Assembly: GCA_026400835.1 (NCBI GenBank)
Contig: JAPLOA010000069.1
Location: forward strand, 91,707 to 155,706
DNA length: 64,000 bases
DNA from: Planctomycetales bacterium
GTDB taxonomy: Bacteria; Planctomycetota; Planctomycetia; Planctomycetales; Planctomycetaceae
Direction: 5' to 3'
This document shows, piece after piece, positions 9,032 to 17,508 of this stretch (position 1 is its first letter; each line of letters begins with the position of its first letter). The notes beneath the pieces were generated by a model. It was not told where the DNA came from. It was given only the letters and a program-made list of their open reading frames with translations, and searched no databases. The translations under genes were made by a program, and so were the position numbers.

Positions 9032-9991
9032 CTACACCTTCTCTCTCAACGTGGAACCCAGTAAACCACTGGGCTTCACGAGCAGAATCAGAATCAGCAG
9101 CGTGAAGACATAGACGTCGCGGTAGTTGGACGAAACATAGAACGCGCCAAACTGCTCAACAAAGGCGATGACGAATCCGCCCAGCACGGCTCCGCGAACA
9201 TTTCCGATGCCACCGATGACTGCGGCGACAAACGCTTTCAGTCCCAGCAGCACCCAGATCGTATGAGCCGGCTGACTAATACTAGGGTACTTCATCACGA
9301 TCAGAAACCCGGCTGCAGCGGCCAGCATCGATCCCAGCACAAATGTAAACGATACGACGCGATCAACCGGGATGCCCATCAACGCGGCCGTGTCGGTGTT
9401 GAACGAGACCGCTCGCATGGCCACGCCGAGCTTCGTGCGAAAGACCAGATACTGCATGATCAGCATCAGTGACGTGGCCGTGGTAAAGATCACGACGTCG
9501 ACCATACCGATCACCAACTGCCGCGCGGATTCACCTTCACCAAACGAAAATGTCGCGAGGGCTCGGTCAGAAAGCAGTGGAGGCATATCCTGGGGACTGG
9601 CGCCAAACACAAAGCTCAACTGTCCCACGTTCTGCAGCAACAGCGACACGCCAATCGCGGTGATCAGCACGTTCAGCCGCGGCGCGCGCCGCAGCGGACG
9701 ATAGGCCAGACGTTCGATGGTGAAGCCGATCGCTCCGCAGAAGATCATCGCCAACAGCAGGATCATCAGCGCGACCCAGACCGGCGGGACTTCTTTCAGG
9801 CCATATCCGAGTGCAGGAAGAACTCGGACAGACAACGAGTAACTGCCCCAGGCTCCCAGTACGACGATGTCGCTGTGGGCGAAGTTGATGAACTTCAGAA
9901 TCCCGTACACCATCGTGTAGCCCAACGCGATCAGCGCATACAGACTGCCGATGGCAATGGCTGTGATCAGCGTTTGAGCAAAGTCAGACAT
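9032..9991 (-). CDS. livH: Branched-chain amino-acid ABC transporter permease LivH
   Basis: A 319-residue permease that pairs with LivM to form the membrane channel. The N-terminus ALIALGYTMVYGILKFINFAHSD is the family hallmark, and the coupling loop MRAVSFNTDTAALMGIPVDRV is clear. Downstream is GGIGNVRGAVLGGFVIAFVEQFG, also typical. It lies 58 bp after the substrate-binding gene, the largest gap in the operon, which may allow a higher level of binding protein than of permease. Confidence 0.92.
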   Translation of the reverse strand: MSDFAQTLITAIAIGSLYALIALGYTMVYGILKFINFAHSDIVVLGAWGSYSLSVRVLPALGYGLKEVPPVWVALMILLLAMIFCGAIGFTIERLAYRPLRRAPRLNVLITAIGVSLLLQNVGQLSFVFGASPQDMPPLLSDRALATFSFGEGESARQLVIGMVDVVIFTTATSLMLIMQYLVFRTKLGVAMRAVSFNTDTAALMGIPVDRVVSFTFVLGSMLAAAAGFLIVMKYPSISQPAHTIWVLLGLKAFVAAVIGGIGNVRGAVLGGFVIAFVEQFGAFYVSSNYRDVYVFTLLILILLVKPSGLLGSTLREKV

Positions 9992-10049
9992 GAATCAGGA
10001 AGCACCAGAGAATTATCGAAACGCCACATTAACGACACGGCACGGACTG

Positions 10050-11237
10050 TTACTCACCCGGCTGAATCGTGGCCACGTACTTTGGTGCACCGTTTTTCAT
10101 TTCCAGCATCACGGCGGGTTTCACGGCGTTCCGTTCTGCGTCGATGGAGATCTTTCCGGTAATACCATCGAAGTCTTTTGTCTTCGCTAATTCCGCAGCA
10201 ATGGCAGCACCTTCCAATGACCCTGCTTTCTTCATCGCATCGAACAGGATCATTGCCGAATCGTGTCCCAGTGCGGCCAGCGCATCCGGGATCTCGTTAT
10301 GTTTCGCTTTGTACCTGGCGATGAAGTCCTGGATTTTCGGGCTGGGGTCTTCCTGCGAATAATGATTGGAATAGAAGCAGCCGTTGATGGCATCACCGGC
10401 AATCTCACCAAGCTTTGCTGAATCCCATCCGTCAGCTCCAACAAACGGTTGAGTCATCCCGAGCTTTCGCGCCTGCAGGATCATGCTGGCGACTTCGGTA
10501 TAGTAACCCGGCACAAAGATGACATCTGGTTCCGCTGCACGAATCGATGTCAACTGGGCAGAATAGTCCTGATCACCCGCCTGATACGTCTGCTTGCTGA
10601 CGACTGTGCCACCGAGGGCCACGAACGATTTTTCGAATTCTTCTTCCAGACCGACAGAATACGGTGAGCCCTGATCGGTGACGATGGCGGCTTTGGAAGC
10701 CTTCAGACTTTCGTGCTCACGAGCAAACTTCGCACACACTTTGCCCTGGAACGGATCGATAAAGCAGACTCGAAAAATCATGTCACCGACTTTGGTCACC
10801 TTGGGATTTGTCGATGACGGACTGATCATCGGCACGCCACCATCCTGGCAGATCGGAGCTGCAGCCAGAGAAAGTCCGGATGCCACCTCTCCAATTACAG
10901 CGACGACACCGTCTTTCGTGACCAAACGAGTCACGGCGGTGCTGGCTTCCCGAGCCTCGCCTTTGTCGTCGTACGTGACCAGCTTCACTTTGCGACCATT
11001 GATGCCTCCCGCAGCATTCAATTCCTCAATCGCCATTTTGATTCCGTTGTCGGTCGAAATCCCGAACGTCGCCTGAGAACCAGTCAGAGAACCGTAATGG
11101 CCAATCAGGATCTCATCACTATCACTGCCGCCACTACTGCCGCCGTTCTGGCAACCAGAGATCGTCAAAGAGAGGCATGCCAGCAGCATTGCAACATGGC
11201 CGGTGCGTTGCAGAAACTCGCGCTTCGGAGAAATCAT
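10050..11237 (-). CDS. livK: Branched-chain amino-acid ABC transporter substrate-binding lipoprotein (LivK type)
   Basis: A 395-residue periplasmic binding protein, first gene of the liv operon. The N-terminus is a lipoprotein signal peptide with lipobox ISGC near residue 29, followed by a Gly/Ser linker (GGSSGGSDSDE). The type I binding-protein fold follows: ILIGHYGSLTGSQATFGI, VVAVIGEVASGLSLAAAPIC and GVPMISPSSTNPKVT, typical of leucine/isoleucine/valine-binding proteins. Members of this family also bind amides, urea or aromatic compounds, so the ligand cannot be fixed from sequence alone. The following four genes complete the transporter. Confidence 0.9.
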   Translation of the reverse strand: MISPKREFLQRTGHVAMLLACLSLTISGCQNGGSSGGSDSDEILIGHYGSLTGSQATFGISTDNGIKMAIEELNAAGGINGRKVKLVTYDDKGEAREASTAVTRLVTKDGVVAVIGEVASGLSLAAAPICQDGGVPMISPSSTNPKVTKVGDMIFRVCFIDPFQGKVCAKFAREHESLKASKAAIVTDQGSPYSVGLEEEFEKSFVALGGTVVSKQTYQAGDQDYSAQLTSIRAAEPDVIFVPGYYTEVASMILQARKLGMTQPFVGADGWDSAKLGEIAGDAINGCFYSNHYSQEDPSPKIQDFIARYKAKHNEIPDALAALGHDSAMILFDAMKKAGSLEGAAIAAELAKTKDFDGITGKISIDAERNAVKPAVMLEMKNGAPKYVATIQPGE

Positions 11238-11715
11238 ATGAGTCGTCTCAAAGTGTTGTTTACGACGCGGGAAACTCGTAGGGCCGGAGTTTATCGCGGT
11301 TCAAAGAGCTTGTCACCCGGTTGGCCGCATGTTCCCGACGGGTTGAAAACATCCTTGTCGAAAATGACCAACGGCCAATTTGCCGCGAATACAGGGCGAT
11401 GTCGATCAACTTGTGTTCTTTGTCGCCTATTTCCCGATGGTTGGTCATGAGTAATCCCGGAGGGGGCTCATCTCCGGCTGATCTTCGGCTCGGCTCTGCG
11501 CGGCATTGCATCAAAGCTGCGTGCGATTTCAGCAAAGCGTGCCGCCCGGGGGATCAAGGAAGGCGGTATCTTCGTGGTCAAGACGTTTCGGCTGTGTCTG
11601 TCTGGAGGCAAGCCGAAAGACGGAGCTATCAGGTCGGCCGATCCGGGCGAAGGATCGAGTTAACTCCCTTAATGTGTCCATCATCGACGGACACTTTGGA
11701 ATCCAAAACGCGATG
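11238..11715. other. Intergenic region upstream of the liv operon
   Basis: This 478-bp stretch contains open frames on both strands but none with a protein-like composition, signal peptide or known motif. It must include the liv promoter near its left end. Nothing else was recognised. Confidence 0.3.
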
Positions 11716-12186
11716 TCAGAACAGACGAACGATCAGCTGTTTCCATTCATCGATCAGTGGCGGAGTTTCCTCGGTCAATTCGATTCGTTGTCGGACCTTG
11801 GACGCATTCGTTTCCTGAATAATCTGGATGGGATTATTCTGCTGTTTTGCGGCTCGTCGCTGCTCTTTCAGAAGCTCTTTTAGCCGCATGGCGTGCTCTT
11901 CTTCCAGTCGCTGAAGCACCTGATCAAATTCTGCCCGAGCACGGTCCGGCACCCCGGTTTGATGGTAGTGCGAAATGATTGCGGCGATCGAGTCTTTCTT
12001 TTCCTGGTCGAGCCGAATCTTCCCAACCGTCGGCCAACCCATCCGAAGCTGCAGCCAGGCGAAATGCACTTTTGACGCGGGACTTTCAGAATCCATCATA
12101 ATCTGTGGCTTGATCTCAGAATCGGCGGGACAATGTGAGTCGTGTGGCATTGAAATTTCGTTTGATTGATAGAGCGGCGCGAACAA
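11716..12186 (-). CDS. Hypothetical protein, charged helical; start uncertain
   Basis: Not recognised as a known family. The frame is open from about 12300 and its upstream part reads as a hydrophobic leader (WLLCAILCQSGWLARFAASLVLFAPLYQS), suggesting an exported protein, but no ATG or GTG precedes it. Possible starts are TTG 12186 inside the hydrophobic run and ATG 12150 after it. The body (FAWLQLRMGWPTVGKIRLDQ, then a long charged helix RAEFDQVLQRLEEEHAMRLKELLKEQRRAA) resembles small periplasmic helical proteins such as the CpxP/Spy type, though no diagnostic motif is present. The missing start may reflect a rare start codon or a frameshift. Confidence 0.5.
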   Translation of the reverse strand: MFAPLYQSNEISMPHDSHCPADSEIKPQIMMDSESPASKVHFAWLQLRMGWPTVGKIRLDQEKKDSIAAIISHYHQTGVPDRARAEFDQVLQRLEEEHAMRLKELLKEQRRAAKQQNNPIQIIQETNASKVRQRIELTEETPPLIDEWKQLIVRLF

Positions 12187-12307
12187 AACGAGAGACGCAG
12201 CAAAACGTGCGAGCCACCCGGACTGGCAAAGAATGGCACAGAGTAACCATCTTTCGCAGCAAACGACGTGGCAATCAGCAAAAAAGACTGGTCGGTGTTG
12301 CTATTCT

Positions 12308-12334
12308 TCTGGTTTCCAGACGTTGCTTCCATCC
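12308..12334. repeat. 27-nt direct repeat, copy 1
   Basis: It matches 25 of 27 positions with 15501-15527 in the same orientation; the shared core is CCAGACGTKGCTTCCATCC. The two copies lie just before and just after the PSCyt/DUF1553 gene. The first part (TCTGG, 3 nt, CCAGA) can form a small hairpin. Confidence 0.7.
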
Positions 12335-12376
12335 TCGCGAGCGGCATGTTGATTTCGTCGCACCCTGCGCGCATTT

Positions 12377-12440
12377 GTTTACCGCCCAGCCGGAGGCGCC
12401 GGCGTTCTTGCTGGCCGGCGCCTCCGGCTGGGCGGTAAAC
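12377..12440. repeat. Perfect 26-bp inverted repeat (REP-like palindrome)
   Basis: The left arm 12377-12402 and right arm 12415-12440 are exact reverse complements separated by a 12-nt loop. The arm begins GTTTACCGCCCAGCCGGAGG. It lies between divergently transcribed genes and has no T-run, which argues against an ordinary terminator. The arm resembles the arms of the palindrome at 62857-62920 (shared pattern GTTTAnCGnCnAGCCGnAGG), so both probably belong to one dispersed palindrome family. Confidence 0.85.
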
Positions 12441-12523
12441 GGTGAAATCAATACCATGCCCGACGGATGGCCAGCGATGTTTGAAGTTCATAGTCGGGCC
12501 ACTTGTGCCAGCGAGGAATTGCG

Positions 12524-15496
12524 ATGACTTCATTGTGGACTTCAGAATGGTGTACTCATCGCACAGCGTCTTGCATCACGGTGCTCATGCTTCTGATGAC
12601 GGCGAGCCCGACACAGGCAGGCGAAACTGCGCATCGAGTCACTCAGGGACTTCACGCTCTTTACTCTTTTGAGCAGGCTGAAAATGGATTAATCCCGGAC
12701 AAGTCTGGTGCGGGGGAGCCTCTGAATCTTCGGATCGATAAACCGCAGAACGTGCAGTTTCGTTCCGGGAGGATGCAGATTACGACTCCGATCACGATTG
12801 CATCCGACGGACCAGCGACAAAGTTGGTCGATGCAATTCGGGAGACCAGAGAACTCTCAATCGAAGTCTGGCTGACTCCGTCCGACCTGAAGCAGAGTGG
12901 ACCAGCTCGTATCGTGAGCCTTTCGATCGATCCCTCGCAGCGTAATTTTACACTCGGCCAGGACAAAGGTCGGCTGGACGTCCGATTGCGATCGTCATCG
13001 ACTGACAACAACGGCCAACCATCGACCGCCGGGCCGGAGAACTCACTCGCGACAAAGTTGACCCATGTCGTTTTTACTCGATCTGCAGGTGGTGAAGTCG
13101 GGCTGTATCAGGACGGTATGAAAATCGTCAGCGGCAAGGTTGCCGGAGATTTTGCCAACTGGAGCAACGAGTTTCGTCTGTCCATTGCGAATGAAATTAC
13201 CGGCGATCGACCATGGCTAGGGGATCTGCATCTCGTAGCGGTTTACAGCCGTGCGTTAAGCGATGCGGACGTGACTCAAAACTACTCCGCAGGCGTTCCG
13301 TTGGGGACAGACTTCGCCAAGCTTCTGCCGCCTGCGCATGAGGGACCGGTCGACTTCGTTCGCGACATTCAGCCAATCTTTCGACAACACTGCTATGACT
13401 GCCATTCGGCTGATCACGAAGACGGCGGTGTGAATCTTGGCATACGTGATCGCGCCCTTCAGGGCGGCCATGATGGCCCGATCTTCGAAGTCGGCAGCAG
13501 TGTGCATAGTCGATTGATTCATCTGGTGGCGGCCGTAGATTCAAAGTCGATCATGCCGCCGGAAACAGGTGGCCTAAGCAAACAGGAGATCGGCCTGTTA
13601 CGAGCGTGGATTGATCAGGGAGCTGTCTGGCCAAACGGAACCGATGTGGCTGATCCGCGTGAAGAGAAGGCGAAGACTCATTGGGCGTTCAAACGTCTGC
13701 AGGAAGTCGCGGTGCCAGCGGTGAACGGAACGAGTTGGCCACAGACACCCGTCGATCACTTTATTGCCGCCAAACTGGAAGAAGCGTCGCTTACTCCTCA
13801 ACAACCGGCTACTGCAAGAGAACTGATTCGGCGTATCAACTTCAATCTCATCGGCCTGCCGCCGACTCCGGAAGAAGTCGACGCTTTTTGTATTGCGGCA
13901 GAGAAAGATCAAACGGCTGCGATCACTGAGCTGGTCGATCGATTGCTCGCGAGTCCTCACTACGGCGAACGCTGGGGACGGCATTGGCTGGATGTGGCTC
14001 GCTATGCTGACAGCGACGGGCAGGAGAGTGATCGCGATCGACCCACGGCCTATCACTACCGTGACTTCGTCATTCGATCGCTGAACAACGACATGCCTTA
14101 CGACCAGTTCATCCGCTGGCAATTGGCTGGCGATGAATACGAGCCGGCCAATTCCGAAGCCGTTGCCGCAACCGGATTTCTTGCTGCCGGTCCATTCGCG
14201 GCGTTACCCGATCGATTGATGGAAGATGAACGACTGCGGAATCGCTACAACGAACTCGACGATATGTTGTCGACAATCGGCACCGGTTTTCTTGGACTGA
14301 CTCTGGGCTGTGTGCGATGCCACGATCACAAATACGATGCGATCCCCGCTCGAGATTACTACAGCCTGATGAGCGCGTTTCATGGTGGCGTACGAACCGA
14401 AGTGCCCCTGGGGAATACAAACGAAAAGGTCCTCGCGTATCGCGATCTCGGCCCGGACCCCGGCCCGACATGGCTCTTTCAGCGAGGCAACTATTACGAT
14501 CGTGATCAACCTGTGTCGCTGGGTTTCGTTTCGATACTGACAAGTGGCAAATCCCCGAGCAACTATCTTCTGACGGCTCGGGAATTAAGTCCTTCCAAAC
14601 AAACCACCAACCAGCGTCGAGCGATGGCGGACTGGATGACGGACACCGAACACGGCGCCGGTGCGTTGTTGGCGCGAGTCATTGTGAATCGCATCTGGCA
14701 ACATCATTTTGGACACGGCATCGTGAGAACTCCGGGTGATTTTGGTGTGCGTTCGGAGGCTCCATCACATCCGGAATTGCTCGAATGGCTGACTCATGAT
14801 TTTGTGCAGCATGGCTGGCAGATCAAACGCCTGCACCGCCTGATTCTGCAGAGTGCTGTTTATCAGCAAAGCAGCCATGTCGCGGACGTAACCACCGCGA
14901 CATCGCCGCATCCCGATGCCGACAACCGGCTGCTCTGGAAGTTCCCGCTGCAACGTATTGAAGGCGAAATCCTTCGCGACTCGATGCTGGCTGTCAGCGG
15001 AACGTTGAATACAAAGTCGTACGGTCCAGCCGTCAAACCGCCCATTGCCGGCGAAGCGATTGTGGCTCGCAATTTGAAGGATGGTTACCCTGACAAGATT
15101 GAGGACTCTCCGGAGATTCGCCGCCGTTCAATCTATCTCTTCCATAAACGAGTCGTCCCGTATCCCCTGCTTCAGGCCTTTGACAAGCCTGATGCTCAGC
15201 AAACATGCAGTCGCCGCGATCATACGACCGTGGCACCGCAGGCTCTGGCATTACTGAATGATCCGTTCGTGCGCACGGTGTCCTCGGAGTTTGCGGATCG
15301 ATTGATGAAACAGCATCCGGATAATTTGAAGTCGCAGCTTCGATTGGCTTATCGGCTCGCGTTATCACGAGAGCCCGAGGACGATGAACTTTTCGCAGCG
15401 GAAGCGTTTGTCGTGGATCAGTCGAACCAGCGAAAATCGATGACCGACTTTTGCCAGACAATCTTCGCACTGAATGAATTTTTGTACGTGGATTAA
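12524..15496 (+). CDS. PSCyt1-DUF1549-DUF1553 protein with N-terminal LamG-like domain
   Basis: An exported protein of 990 residues. The start is ATG 12524, backed by GAGGAATT just upstream, and a signal peptide ends near TQAGETA. Residues of about 50-260 form a LamG/concanavalin-like domain (ALYSFEQAENGLIPDKSG, LSIEVWLTPSD, VGLYQDGMKIVSG). Next come a planctomycete cytochrome C-type domain (PSCyt1) with one haem-binding CYDCH motif (VDFVRDIQPIFRQHCYDCHS) and SIMPPE, then DUF1549 (NLIGLPPTPEEVDAF, SPHYGERWGRHWLDVARYADSDG), and DUF1553 at the C-terminus (VNRIWQHHFGHGIVRTPGDFG, LHRLILQSAVYQQSS). The biochemical role of this family is unknown; electron transfer linked to polysaccharide breakdown has been suggested. 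Its usual DUF1501 partner is encoded at 17509, beyond a sigma-factor gene. Confidence 0.93.
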   Translation: MTSLWTSEWCTHRTASCITVLMLLMTASPTQAGETAHRVTQGLHALYSFEQAENGLIPDKSGAGEPLNLRIDKPQNVQFRSGRMQITTPITIASDGPATKLVDAIRETRELSIEVWLTPSDLKQSGPARIVSLSIDPSQRNFTLGQDKGRLDVRLRSSSTDNNGQPSTAGPENSLATKLTHVVFTRSAGGEVGLYQDGMKIVSGKVAGDFANWSNEFRLSIANEITGDRPWLGDLHLVAVYSRALSDADVTQNYSAGVPLGTDFAKLLPPAHEGPVDFVRDIQPIFRQHCYDCHSADHEDGGVNLGIRDRALQGGHDGPIFEVGSSVHSRLIHLVAAVDSKSIMPPETGGLSKQEIGLLRAWIDQGAVWPNGTDVADPREEKAKTHWAFKRLQEVAVPAVNGTSWPQTPVDHFIAAKLEEASLTPQQPATARELIRRINFNLIGLPPTPEEVDAFCIAAEKDQTAAITELVDRLLASPHYGERWGRHWLDVARYADSDGQESDRDRPTAYHYRDFVIRSLNNDMPYDQFIRWQLAGDEYEPANSEAVAATGFLAAGPFAALPDRLMEDERLRNRYNELDDMLSTIGTGFLGLTLGCVRCHDHKYDAIPARDYYSLMSAFHGGVRTEVPLGNTNEKVLAYRDLGPDPGPTWLFQRGNYYDRDQPVSLGFVSILTSGKSPSNYLLTARELSPSKQTTNQRRAMADWMTDTEHGAGALLARVIVNRIWQHHFGHGIVRTPGDFGVRSEAPSHPELLEWLTHDFVQHGWQIKRLHRLILQSAVYQQSSHVADVTTATSPHPDADNRLLWKFPLQRIEGEILRDSMLAVSGTLNTKSYGPAVKPPIAGEAIVARNLKDGYPDKIEDSPEIRRRSIYLFHKRVVPYPLLQAFDKPDAQQTCSRRDHTTVAPQALALLNDPFVRTVSSEFADRLMKQHPDNLKSQLRLAYRLALSREPEDDELFAAEAFVVDQSNQRKSMTDFCQTIFALNEFLYVD

Positions 15497-15500
15497 CGCG

Positions 15501-15527
15501 TCTGGCTTCCAGACGTGGCTTCCATCC
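15501..15527. repeat. 27-nt direct repeat, copy 2, with hairpins
   Basis: This is the second copy of the repeat at 12308-12334 (25 of 27 identical), placed five bases after the stop of the PSCyt/DUF1553 gene. It can form a CGTCTGG/CCAGACG hairpin, and the following bases form another (CATCCAC, 5 nt, GTGGATG). It may act as a weak terminator, but no T-run follows. Confidence 0.65.
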
Positions 15528-15650
15528 ACACCGGGTGGATGACGAGAATCGAAGAAATCCCTCAAGAATCTCTGTCACGTTTTTCTGCCAACAACCACTC
15601 TGTTCTGAGTCGACGATGCTAAAACCATCCTCCGGAACAGGAAGCCCCTT

Positions 15651-17408
15651 ATGTCCCCAGCGAATCTCGAAGACCTGAGTGATGAACAGCTCTGTAGACT
15701 TGTGAGCGAGCGTTCTCTCATGGCGTTTGAGGAGTTTGTGCGGCGTCATCAGGCGGCGGTTGCGAGTGTGGCTTATAGCATCTGTGGCGATGTGACGCTG
15801 AGCGAGGATATCGCCCAGGAAGCTTTTCTTGCGGCATGGCAGACGAGTGAAGATCTGCAAGAACCACAGAAGTCGCGAGCCTGGGTTTGTGGCATCGCGA
15901 GGAATCTGGCCAATGGTGAGATCAGGCGGACTCGCCGACATCTCGTGTCACTACAGACGCTTCACTCTGATCATGAACCGACGAGTGACTTGCCGGACAT
16001 CGCAGATTCGATCGTTCGTGCAGAAGAAGAATCCGTTGTCTGGAAGTCTTTGGAAGAAATCCCGGCGAACTATCGTGAGTCACTGATATTGTACTACCGC
16101 GAAGATCAGTCCATCGCATTGATTGCTCAGACACTGGACATCACCGAAGACACCGCGCGGCAGCGTTTGTCTCGGGGTCGTGAATTGTTGCGACATCAAG
16201 TGGCCGCGATGATCGAAGTCGCACTGGTGAAGACAAAACCGTCAGCAGCTTTCACCGCCTCTGTCATGGCGGCGGTGGCGGTCATGTCGGGAACGGCCAA
16301 GGCCGCCTTGACTTCCACCGGCGCTGGCATTGCCGGGTCTATGATCGCGAAGTCAGCAACGGCTGGTGCGGTTGGCGGCGTTGTCGGCGGACTGGCCGGA
16401 GCCGCAGGAGGTCTTGGCGGAGGCTGGCTGGGCACGTGGATTCCTGCTCAATTGGCTCCCACGAATCGAGAGCGTGTGTACCTGCTGAAACATGGCAAGC
16501 GAATGCTTGCGATTGCTGCGGTTATGATGCTGATCTTTTTTGCAATCACTTTCGGGCTGGAGTACTGGCAAGCTCCAGCGGGTTGGCAGCTCGGTTCGCC
16601 ATTGATTTTTATGGTCGGCTTTCAGATCTGGGCCACGGTTGAAAGTCTGAAGCTTCGACGCGTGATCCGACAGATTCGAGCAGAAGCCAGCGCAGAGACA
16701 GATCCGAATCCGTCGCCTGTGGGGCGACAGTTTCGGTCGAAAATGTCCAGATTTGAAGGTCGTGTCTGGCAGAGCAGGACGATGCTTTTGGGGCGACCAT
16801 TGGTTGATATCAACGTGAGCGACCTCCCCACCGAACGGAACATCGACGCCCAATCTCGACTCACCCCGAAGATTGCTCGTGGCTGGATTGCGATTGGCGA
16901 CAAAGCTCATGGCATTCTGCTGGCCATCGGTGGCAGCGCAAGAGGGATTGTCGCGATTGGTGGAATGGCGATCGGAGTGATCAGCATTGGCGGTTTGTCG
17001 CTGGGATTGCTTTCACTGGGTGGTTTGGCCATCGGGCTTGCAGCATGCGGCGGGGGAAGTCTTGGCGGAATCGCATTTGGCGGGCTGGCAGTCGGCTATC
17101 AGGCTTTGGGCGGATTTGCTTTGGCCTGGGATTTCGCCTGCGGTGGCGGCGCAGTGGCGCATAATTGGGCGTATGGCGGAGGAGCGTGGGCGAATAAAGC
17201 GGCCGTCGGCGGCGGCGCATATGCGCCGCTCGCGAATACTCCGGAGCTGCGTCAGTTGATGGAAGCTCATTGGCTTGTGCGAGCAATGAACTGGCAGGTC
17301 GCTAACAATAGCCTGTTCCTTGCTGTTGTCCTGATCGGTTCGATAGCTCCATCGCTCCTGATGATGCCGCTGTTCTATCGAAGGAAGCGTAAGGACTCAG
17401 AGCCGTGA
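15651..17408 (+). CDS. ECF sigma factor fused to a membrane domain with glycine-periodic repeats
   Basis: A 585-residue protein. Residues of about 20-190 are an ECF sigma-70 factor: region 2 (MAFEEFVRRHQAAV, SEDIAQEAFLAAWQ, AWVCGIARNLANGEIRR) and region 4 (LEEIPANYRESLILYYREDQS, DITEDTARQRLSRGRELLR). The rest is unlike a normal sigma factor. It has an Ala/Gly-rich hydrophobic stretch (210-260), two clear transmembrane segments (MLAIAAVMMLIFFAITFGL; PLIFMVGFQIWATVESL), and a region at about 410-525 with a short GG-spaced repeat (IVAIGGMAIG, VISIGGLSLG, LLSLGGLAIG, then GGGAVAHNWAYGGGAWANKA). A last TM and basic tail end the protein. Membrane tethering would let the sigma domain respond to an envelope signal, as proposed for ECF factors with C-terminal extensions in planctomycetes. 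It sits between a PSCyt/DUF1553 gene and a DUF1501 gene. Confidence 0.85.
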   Translation: MSPANLEDLSDEQLCRLVSERSLMAFEEFVRRHQAAVASVAYSICGDVTLSEDIAQEAFLAAWQTSEDLQEPQKSRAWVCGIARNLANGEIRRTRRHLVSLQTLHSDHEPTSDLPDIADSIVRAEEESVVWKSLEEIPANYRESLILYYREDQSIALIAQTLDITEDTARQRLSRGRELLRHQVAAMIEVALVKTKPSAAFTASVMAAVAVMSGTAKAALTSTGAGIAGSMIAKSATAGAVGGVVGGLAGAAGGLGGGWLGTWIPAQLAPTNRERVYLLKHGKRMLAIAAVMMLIFFAITFGLEYWQAPAGWQLGSPLIFMVGFQIWATVESLKLRRVIRQIRAEASAETDPNPSPVGRQFRSKMSRFEGRVWQSRTMLLGRPLVDINVSDLPTERNIDAQSRLTPKIARGWIAIGDKAHGILLAIGGSARGIVAIGGMAIGVISIGGLSLGLLSLGGLAIGLAACGGGSLGGIAFGGLAVGYQALGGFALAWDFACGGGAVAHNWAYGGGAWANKAAVGGGAYAPLANTPELRQLMEAHWLVRAMNWQVANNSLFLAVVLIGSIAPSLLMMPLFYRRKRKDSEP

Positions 17409-17508
17409 AAGGTGAGTCTTCTCCCTGGGGCTCGTCCAGGTGGAGGTGAATCCGGGAACCGGATAGACTCCACGGCGTAGAGTTCTCACCAACGTCCGGG
17501 GAAACATC

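Noticed and set aside
11321..11818. Open frame of 165 codons on the plus strand upstream of the liv operon
   Set aside because: Rich in Arg, Ser and Cys with no domain or start signal, and its end overlaps the gene on the other strand.
12377..12440. Possible Rho-independent terminator
   Set aside because: The stem is strong, but no T-run follows on either side and it lies between divergent genes, where no transcript should end.
12096..12533. Open frame of 145 codons on the minus strand
   Set aside because: It runs straight through the 26-bp inverted repeat and overlaps the better-supported gene at 11716; composition is not protein-like.
15033..15941. 302-codon minus-strand frame spanning the end of the PSCyt/DUF1553 gene and start of the sigma factor
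   Set aside because: It is antisense to two convincing genes and has a low-complexity, Arg-rich composition without motifs.
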